Shown here: positions 58,151 to 64,000 of the stretch, in pieces
Numbering within the stretch: position 1 is the first letter of the stretch
Layout of the letters: each line of letters begins with the position of its first letter
NCBI GenBank assembly: GCA_903899965.1
Contig: CAIULB010000030.1
Coordinates: 153,489-217,488, forward strand
Reading direction: 5' to 3'
Length of the DNA stretch: 64,000 nucleotides
From: an uncultured Methylophilaceae bacterium
GTDB taxonomy: Bacteria > Pseudomonadota > Gammaproteobacteria > Burkholderiales > Methylophilaceae
Position numbers and translations under genes: made by a program
Notes under the pieces: generated by a model
Told to the model about the DNA's origin: nothing
What the model saw: only the letters and a program-made list of their open reading frames with translations
Databases searched by the model: none

Positions 58151-60076
58151 ATGACCTACAAACACGCCCAACTTGAATGGCACGAAAATCAGCCCTACTC
58201 TAGCGAGTTTGGCGATATTTACTTCTCAAGTGATAGCGGTTTAGATGAAACGCAGTATGTTTTCTTAGCGCATAACCAACTGAAGACGCGATGGGAAAAT
58301 TTGAAAGAAGACCACTTTACGATTGCTGAAACAGGCTTTGGCACAGGCTTAAACTTTCTTTGCACTTGGAAATTGTGGCGAGAAACAGCACCCCCTTGTG
58401 CGAGACTGCACTTCATTAGCACTGAGAAGTGCCCACTTAACATTGATGACTTACAAAAAGCCCTTTCCCTTTGGACTAGTCTTAGCGAGTTTAGTGATGC
58501 GCTAATCAATCAATATCAATTAGTTTCCAAAGCATGGCATAGGTTGATGTTTGATGATGGCCGCGTAATGCTTACGCTGTTGATTGGTGACGCAAATGCA
58601 TCACTACCAAAATTCAAAGGCGCTGTAGATGCTTGGTTTTTAGATGGATTCTCCCCTGCTAAAAACCCTAGTATGTGGCAAAACAGCTTATTTGAGGAGG
58701 TGGCTAACCATTCTCGTTCGGAAACTACTTTCGCCACTTTCACCAGCGCTGGGGACATCAGACGTGGCTTACAGAATGCTGGTTTTCAAGTCTCAAAAGC
58801 CCCAGGGTTTGGTAAAAAACGAGAAATGCTTTTTGGGCAATACCAAAGTTCAGCGCAAAACAAGCAAAATCAAAATAACAACAAAACTGTGATTGTCATT
58901 GGCGGCGGTCTTGCGGGAGCAGCAAGTGCCGAAGCAATGGTGAGACGCGGTTACAAGGTTACGCTGATTGAAAGGCACAGTTCACTTGCACAAGAAGCCT
59001 CAGGCAATCCGCTTGGCGTGCTTTACCCAAGGCTCACGGGCGGCGAAACAGCGCTCAATACCCTCGCATTACAAGGTTTTTTGTATACATTAGGTTTGCT
59101 CAATCACATCAAAATAAATGATGAGAATTACCAACAATGCGGGGTTTTACAATTAGCATTTAATGAGCGTGAGCGCAAAAGAATCGCATCAGTAATTAAT
59201 GAATATCCTGAATTAGTTCATGAGGTTAATAAAATAACCGCATCTAAATTATCAGGCATTTCTATTGAACATGAATGCATGTTCATACCCCAAGCTGGTT
59301 GGCTAAACCCCGCTGCTTTTTGCGAAGCACTCACCAAGCACACTAACATTAAGAAACAAACCAACACTGAAGCGCTGAGCATAGATAAAATATCCCAAAG
59401 CTGGCAGGTACTCTCTCAAAGAGGGGTTGTTGCGGAGGCCTCAAACCTGATTATTGCCAATGCCACTGACGCACAAAATTTTATGCAAACCGGGCATTGC
59501 GAGATGCAATCAGTGCGCGGGCAAATCACTTTATTACCAGCAACCCTAACTAGCAAAACACTTAAAACCGTCATTTGTACCGATGGCTACCTAAGCCCAG
59601 CAAGGCAAGGCCAGCATTGCTTGGGTGCAACGTTCTTACCCAATGACAACAATACTGACATTAGAGAAGCTGAGCACATAAGCAATCTCAATATGCTGAA
59701 ATCACTTGCACCAGACTTGAGTAACACAGGATATGACGTGCAAGCGTTGCAAGGTCGAGCGTCAATTCGCGCCACGACAAGTGACTACCTGCCACTCGCA
59801 GGGACTGTTTTAGACATCACTCAACTTAAAGAAAGTCCGCCGCGATACAACGCGCCACCTGACAACCTTCCTTGGCTAGAGGGCTTATATATCAATGCTG
59901 GCCACGGTGCAAAAGGCTTGGTTAACGCACCACTATGTGCCGAAATCATCGCCAGCTTTATTTGCAAAGAACCAGCGCCTGTCGATTGCACGCTTTTATC
60001 GGCGTTAGATCCCAACCGCTTTGCTTTACGCGAATTAGGCTTAAAGCGCTTAGCGCAAACGATACAAAACAATTAG
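58151..60076 (+). CDS. mnmC: Bifunctional tRNA 5-methylaminomethyl-2-thiouridine modification enzyme MnmC
   Basis: Completes mnm5s2U34 in tRNAs such as tRNA-Glu(UUC), a gene for which lies in this window. The 641 residues combine an N-terminal SAM methyltransferase (MnmC2, about 1-240: EWHENQPYSSEFGDIYFSSD, ETGFGTGLNFLCTWKL, DAWFLDGFSPAKNPSMW) and a C-terminal FAD-dependent oxidase (MnmC1, about 248-641: VIVIGGGLAGAASAEAMVRR dinucleotide fold, GRASIRATTSDYLPLAG). Both domains look intact. The upstream gap is shared with the divergent PQQ-type gene and has no ribosome-binding site. Confidence 0.96.
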   Translation: MTYKHAQLEWHENQPYSSEFGDIYFSSDSGLDETQYVFLAHNQLKTRWENLKEDHFTIAETGFGTGLNFLCTWKLWRETAPPCARLHFISTEKCPLNIDDLQKALSLWTSLSEFSDALINQYQLVSKAWHRLMFDDGRVMLTLLIGDANASLPKFKGAVDAWFLDGFSPAKNPSMWQNSLFEEVANHSRSETTFATFTSAGDIRRGLQNAGFQVSKAPGFGKKREMLFGQYQSSAQNKQNQNNNKTVIVIGGGLAGAASAEAMVRRGYKVTLIERHSSLAQEASGNPLGVLYPRLTGGETALNTLALQGFLYTLGLLNHIKINDENYQQCGVLQLAFNERERKRIASVINEYPELVHEVNKITASKLSGISIEHECMFIPQAGWLNPAAFCEALTKHTNIKKQTNTEALSIDKISQSWQVLSQRGVVAEASNLIIANATDAQNFMQTGHCEMQSVRGQITLLPATLTSKTLKTVICTDGYLSPARQGQHCLGATFLPNDNNTDIREAEHISNLNMLKSLAPDLSNTGYDVQALQGRASIRATTSDYLPLAGTVLDITQLKESPPRYNAPPDNLPWLEGLYINAGHGAKGLVNAPLCAEIIASFICKEPAPVDCTLLSALDPNRFALRELGLKRLAQTIQNN

Positions 60077-60091
60077 CGTAAAATCTCGCTC

Positions 60092-62200
60092 ATGGACATT
60101 CAATCAACCTATCGCACTGCATTACAACATCACCAGCAAGGGCAATTAGCGCAAGCAGAAGCCCTCTATCGCAAGGTGTTGGAAGCCTCACCGCAGCATG
60201 CGAATGCTTTACATTACTTAGGTGTGATTTATCACCAAAACAAACAACATGAATTGGCGATTAAAACCATTACAGAAGCGCTTTCTATCGAGCCAAACAA
60301 TTCTGACTTTTTAAGCAACCAAGCGCTAGCACTTAAAGCTGCTGGACGTTTGGAAGATGCAATTAAGACCTTACAACACGCATTAAGTCTTTCACCTAAT
60401 GATTTAGAAATCGTCTACAACCTTGGTAACGCTTATGCGAAACACCATCAATACGAAGGTGCAGCGACATGCTATCGACGCATTCTGCAAGACTACCCGC
60501 AAGATGAGGACTTGAAACAGGCGCTATGCCATGCTTTGCAAACCTTAGGCAATGAATACCAAAAGACTGGGCAGTACACAAAGGCTGAGTCTGCATATCA
60601 AGAAGCCATAGGTGTCATTAGCAACAACGCTGCCCTTTTTTACAACTTAGGTAATGCGCAACGAGAACTCGGCAAGCCTGCTGATGCAGCACAGGCTTAT
60701 CTCAAAGCCATTCAACTGAGCCCAAGCGATGCTGACACCTATAACAATTTAGGTAATGTTCAGCGTGAACTTGGGGATTTAGCCGCGGCTATCACCTCTT
60801 ACCAAAAGGCTTTAGACATCAACCCCAAGCTTTATCACGCCAAAGTACACTTAGCACATCAAAAGCAACATGTTTGTGATTGGAATGGCTTGGATAATGA
60901 AATTAGTGAAATACGCGATTGGGTTAAGATTGTGCCAGAAGCACAAATCTCCCCTTTTGCTTTTTTATCCATGCCGCAAACAACAGCGCAAGAACAAAAA
61001 CAATGCGCCAATAACTGGCTTAAAAACCGCTATTCATCAGCATTTAAGCAAGGAAAGGCATTAGCTTTCAAACATCAGACTAAGCAACAAAACCACCATA
61101 AAAAGCTACGTATCGGCTATTTATCGGCTGATTTTAGATTGCATCCGCTTGCATCGTTGATTTCTGAATTAATCGAACTACATGACAGAAGTGCTTTTGA
61201 AATTTACGCATACTCTTACGGGGTCAACGACCAAACCTTAGAGCGCAAGCGCCTTGAAGCAGCTTTTGATCATTTTGTAGATATTCGCGCCTTATCAACA
61301 GCAGATGCCGCACGCAAGATCAACCAAGACGAAATTGATATCTTGGTTGATTTAACAGGCTTTACTCAAACTAGTCGCAGTCAAATCGTTGCGCTACGAC
61401 CCGCGCCCATCAATGTGAGCTGGCTTGGCTTCCCTGGCACCATGGGCGATTTAGAGGGTGAGTCATTGTTTGATTACATTCTCAGCGATGGTTTTATCAC
61501 ACCACCAACTGAAGCAAGTGCCTATTCTGAAAAATTAGCATTGCTACCTCACACCTATCAGCCCAACGATACAAAGCGCCCAATAGGCAAGACAATGACC
61601 CGCACAGAATATGACTTGCCAGAAAATGGTTTTGTGTTCTGTTGCTTCAACCAAACATTCAAAATACTGCCTGAAGTGTTTGATTGCTGGATGCGCCTTT
61701 TAAAACAAGTGCCAAACAGCATTTTGTGGCTTTTAGAATGTAACCAATGGGCAAAAGCGAATTTAATTCGTGAAGCAGAAGCTAGGGGCATAAACAAAGA
61801 GCGTTTAATCTTTGCGCCACGTGTCCAGATGACCGAGCATATGGCAAGGCAAAGCTGTGCAGATTTATTCTTAGACACGCTTCCTTACAACGCCCACACC
61901 ACAACCAGCGATGCACTTTGGATGGGGTTGCCCGTGTTAACTTGTGCTGGCGACACTTTTGCCAGTCGAGTAGCGGGAAGCTTGCTTAAGGCAGACAATC
62001 TAGAAGAACTCATCACTGACTCATTGGAAGACTACGAAAACAAAGCATTGGTGCTTGCAAGTAAGCCTGATGAGCTAAAACGCATTAAAGCTAAACTAAC
62101 AAAACACAACTCGGAATTGCCATTATTTAACACATTGCAGTTTGCTAAGGATTTAGAGTCTAGATATCAGGAAATGTGGGAAAGTTACACTAAATCTTAA
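60092..62200 (+). CDS. TPR/OGT-like glycosyltransferase (GT41 type)
   Basis: The 702 residues have about seven tetratricopeptide repeats (about 1-260, e.g. NALHYLGVIYHQNKQHELAI, YNNLGNVQRELGDLAAAI) followed by an O-GlcNAc-transferase-like catalytic region (about 330-690): RIGYLSADFRLHPLASLISE, VDLTGFTQTSRSQIVALRPA, VSWLGFPGTMG, FCCFNQTFKILPEVFDCWMR and FLDTLPYNAHTTTSDALWMG. This is the SPINDLY/OGT arrangement. Bacterial members often glycosylate surface or flagellar proteins or have unknown targets. It follows mnmC by 15 bases and its stop overlaps that of the convergent transporter gene. Confidence 0.88.
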   Translation: MDIQSTYRTALQHHQQGQLAQAEALYRKVLEASPQHANALHYLGVIYHQNKQHELAIKTITEALSIEPNNSDFLSNQALALKAAGRLEDAIKTLQHALSLSPNDLEIVYNLGNAYAKHHQYEGAATCYRRILQDYPQDEDLKQALCHALQTLGNEYQKTGQYTKAESAYQEAIGVISNNAALFYNLGNAQRELGKPADAAQAYLKAIQLSPSDADTYNNLGNVQRELGDLAAAITSYQKALDINPKLYHAKVHLAHQKQHVCDWNGLDNEISEIRDWVKIVPEAQISPFAFLSMPQTTAQEQKQCANNWLKNRYSSAFKQGKALAFKHQTKQQNHHKKLRIGYLSADFRLHPLASLISELIELHDRSAFEIYAYSYGVNDQTLERKRLEAAFDHFVDIRALSTADAARKINQDEIDILVDLTGFTQTSRSQIVALRPAPINVSWLGFPGTMGDLEGESLFDYILSDGFITPPTEASAYSEKLALLPHTYQPNDTKRPIGKTMTRTEYDLPENGFVFCCFNQTFKILPEVFDCWMRLLKQVPNSILWLLECNQWAKANLIREAEARGINKERLIFAPRVQMTEHMARQSCADLFLDTLPYNAHTTTSDALWMGLPVLTCAGDTFASRVAGSLLKADNLEELITDSLEDYENKALVLASKPDELKRIKAKLTKHNSELPLFNTLQFAKDLESRYQEMWESYTKS

Positions 62201-63087
62201 TTCTGTTCATTGGTTGCCGCAAACAGTGCCGAAACAACAATCAAAGCGCCGCCAAAACACTCTCGCGCAGACAAAATTTCATCTGTTAAGAAGTAAGAAG
62301 CGACTGCAGCAACGACCAACTCAAACATAAACAATACTGATGCTTTTGTAACGGGAATATGGGTGATGCCATACTGAACAAGAAAAGTCGCGGCCATGAG
62401 TAAAAATGCGATAAACACCATCACCAGCACTTGCGATAAATGCATGCTCATCAGATTAGGAAATGGTGCGTCTTGAAACACAATAAATATCAGCGACATT
62501 AAAAGCACGCCTATCCATACCGCCATAGATTTAGCTGTAATGCTCAAGTTAGAAGAATGCCTTGTAATAACATTCGTCATCGCAAAACCAAGCCCTGAGG
62601 ACAACGCGAGCCACTCTGCCTTGTTATTTGGCAAAGGCAATGCACCATCCTGCCAAAACATAATAAATGCGCCTATGAGTGACAAAACAATCACAGCAAG
62701 CCCACGCTTATTGGTGCGTTCTTTTAGCCAAAAGTGCGCCATGATGAGCGTCCAAAGTGGTGATAAATAAAACAGCAACATCACACGCATGACTTCGCCA
62801 TCAATAATCGCCAATACATAGCTTAAATTAGTCCACCCAGCAATGATGGCAAGCCAGACAATGCTTTTGGGTTGATTAAGCGCGCCGCGCCATTGTTTAT
62901 GCAAAACAAGTGCAAAAATGCCAACTGCAATCACGTAGGTATAAAAGCTAGAAGCTGTGCCCGAAATGCCAGCCTCTTGCATGATGCGATAGGGATACCA
63001 AATCACACCCCAACAAACAGCACCAAACAACAGACCAAATATGGCAAATTGACTTTGATGTTTTTCTAACAATGAATGACTCAACAT
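62197..63087 (-). CDS. DMT-superfamily (EamA) transporter
   Basis: Predicted inner-membrane permease of the drug/metabolite transporter family. The 296 residues have about ten hydrophobic segments in two EamA repeats (about 12-145 and 155-290), including FGLLFGAVCWGVIWYPYRIM at the N-terminus and PVTKASVLFMFELVVAAVAS in the second repeat. Substrate not predictable. The stop codon shares TTAA (62197-62200) with the OGT-like gene. It is divergent from dapC. Confidence 0.88.
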   Translation of the reverse strand: MLSHSLLEKHQSQFAIFGLLFGAVCWGVIWYPYRIMQEAGISGTASSFYTYVIAVGIFALVLHKQWRGALNQPKSIVWLAIIAGWTNLSYVLAIIDGEVMRVMLLFYLSPLWTLIMAHFWLKERTNKRGLAVIVLSLIGAFIMFWQDGALPLPNNKAEWLALSSGLGFAMTNVITRHSSNLSITAKSMAVWIGVLLMSLIFIVFQDAPFPNLMSMHLSQVLVMVFIAFLLMAATFLVQYGITHIPVTKASVLFMFELVVAAVASYFLTDEILSARECFGGALIVVSALFAATNEQN

Positions 63088-63122
63088 AAACTTTCTAAAT
63101 CAATGGAATTATTGCTTGAGTG

Positions 63123-63151
63123 TTTAAGCGGGATGCCGCTTGATTTATAAT
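63123..63151 (+). promoter_or_regulatory. Promoter for dapC
   Basis: TTTAAG (63123-63128), 17-base spacer, TATAAT (63146-63151). Predicted transcription start near 63158, which is itself the A of an in-frame ATG. Confidence 0.6.
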
Positions 63152-63172
63152 GCCTGCATGAACTCAAATCCT

Positions 63173-64000
63173 ATGAATCCAAATCTGGCTAAGTTACAGC
63201 CTTACCCATTTCAACGCTTACGCGACTTATTTAGCGGTATTACACCTAACGGCGCTTACAAGACCGTCAACCTCTCGATAGGTGAGCCTAAGCATGATAC
63301 ACCAGCGCTCATTAAACAAGCGTTGATTGATAATCTAAGCGGCTTGGCCACTTACCCAACCACAGCTGGCGTGCCTGAGCTTAGACAAGCGATTGCAAAT
63401 TGGGCTACGCGACGTTATGGCATCCCGCTACTCAATGCCGATAAAGAGATTGTGTCAGTCAATGGCAGTCGCGAGGCTTTGTTTGCGTTTGCTCAAGCCG
63501 TGATTGATACCAACAAAGTGGCAAACCCAATCGTGATTTGCCCTAACCCGTTCTATCAAATTTATGAAGGCGCAGCTTTCTTAGCTGGCGCTGAGCCTTA
63601 CTTCCTTAACACACTGCCTGAAAACCAGCATGCAATGGATTTTGATAGCGTACCTGTTGAGATTTGGAATCGCACACAGTTAATTTACGTATGTTCGCCT
63701 GGCAACCCATCCGGCAAGGTAATGCGCTTAGACCAGTGGGAAAGGATTTTTGAGCTATCGGATTTATATGGCTTTGTAATTGCTGCAGATGAATGCTATT
63801 CCGAGATTTACTTTGATGAGGCTATCAAGCCTTTAGGCGCATTAGAAGCGGCACAAAAACTAGGCCGCGATTATTCACGCTTAGTTGTATTTAGCTCACT
63901 CTCTAAACGCTCTAACGTGCCCGGCATGCGTTCAGGCTTTGTCGCGGGCGACGCGAACATTCTTGAGCAATTTTTGCTTTACCGCACCTATCATGGCTGC
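63173..64000 (+). CDS. dapC: Succinyldiaminopimelate aminotransferase DapC, 5' part (runs off the window)
   Basis: PLP-dependent class I/II aminotransferase of the succinylase lysine/diaminopimelate pathway. The frame is open to base 64000, giving 276 residues. It starts MNPNLAKLQPYPFQRLRDLF, the usual DapC N-terminus, and includes VNLSIGEPKHDTPALIK, TTAGVPELRQAIANW, VCSPGNPSGKVM, the PLP Asp in AADECYSEIYFDE, and the PLP Lys in SSLSKRSNVPGMRSGFVAGD near the visible end. ATG 63158 is in frame and would add five residues; it lies at the predicted transcription start, so a leaderless start there is possible. Neither ATG has a ribosome-binding site. Confidence 0.9.
   Translation, partial: MNPNLAKLQPYPFQRLRDLFSGITPNGAYKTVNLSIGEPKHDTPALIKQALIDNLSGLATYPTTAGVPELRQAIANWATRRYGIPLLNADKEIVSVNGSREALFAFAQAVIDTNKVANPIVICPNPFYQIYEGAAFLAGAEPYFLNTLPENQHAMDFDSVPVEIWNRTQLIYVCSPGNPSGKVMRLDQWERIFELSDLYGFVIAADECYSEIYFDEAIKPLGALEAAQKLGRDYSRLVVFSSLSKRSNVPGMRSGFVAGDANILEQFLLYRTYHGC

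Overview
The window reads as a chromosomal core region of a methylotrophic betaproteobacterium, most likely of the family Methylophilaceae (Methylotenera/Methylophilus type). This rests on three things: the classical betaproteobacterial gene orders (rpsB-tsf-pyrH-frr-uppS-cdsA-dxr-rseP-bamA-skp-lpxD-fabZ-lpxA-lpxB-rnhB; yceD-rpmF-plsX-fabHDG-acpP-fabF-pabC-mltG-tmk-holB; smc-zipA-ligA); a set of tetrahydromethanopterin (H4MPT) cofactor genes, which outside archaea is typical of methylotrophs; and a PQQ-type dehydrogenase-like lipoprotein. The DNA is A+T-leaning and evenly so. I see no insertion sequence, prophage, CRISPR array or integration site.

Layout. 1-2810: end of hflK, hflC, hisZ. 2873-7388: purA followed, with overlapping or touching genes, by four H4MPT-type genes (DmrB/AfpA-like flavoprotein, dihydropteroate-synthase-like protein, DUF447 protein, MfnB-like synthase). 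7471-10170: SAH/MTA deaminase-like amidohydrolase, ubiG and gph, facing glnD and map (10176-13574, minus strand). 13575-28427: a 289-base rpsB leader rich in inverted repeats, then the long translation/isoprenoid/outer-membrane/lipid A cluster, ending in a small PhnA-domain protein. 28424-33108 (minus): an RsmI-like methyltransferase, a Maf nucleotide pyrophosphatase and a two-subunit biotin carboxylase (probably pyruvate carboxylase). 33210-44843: the fatty acid cluster, then cell-wall, DNA-replication and hydrolase genes. 44999-54529 (minus): msrQ-msrP, a TPR protein, ligA, zipA, smc. 54606-55400: queF, tRNA-Ala(GGC), tRNA-Glu(TTC). 55452-58053 (minus): a TauE/SafE permease and the PQQ-type lipoprotein. 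58151-64000: mnmC, an OGT-like TPR glycosyltransferase, a DMT transporter (minus) and the 5' part of dapC.

How the genes work together. Most products build the cell: ribosome and elongation factor, CTP/UMP metabolism, undecaprenyl and phospholipid precursors, DXP isoprenoids, BAM/Skp outer-membrane assembly, lipid A, fatty acids, septum (ZipA), chromosome folding (Smc) and DNA ligation. The purA-linked H4MPT block supplies the C1 carrier for formaldehyde oxidation, and the carboxylase pair would refill oxaloacetate.

The most interesting signals are: (i) the PQQ-type lipoprotein that keeps the vicinal cysteines but has glycines where methanol dehydrogenases have the catalytic aspartate and a metal-ligand glutamate; (ii) the purA-H4MPT gene block with a DUF447 protein of unknown role; (iii) three unrelated genes with the same promoter pattern TTTAAG-N17-TATAAT; (iv) likely leaderless mRNAs for yceD and dapC; and (v) hairpins in the rpsB leader, between tsf and pyrH, and across the fabF stop codon. 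All calls come from reading the sequence and from knowledge of the families; no database search was run.
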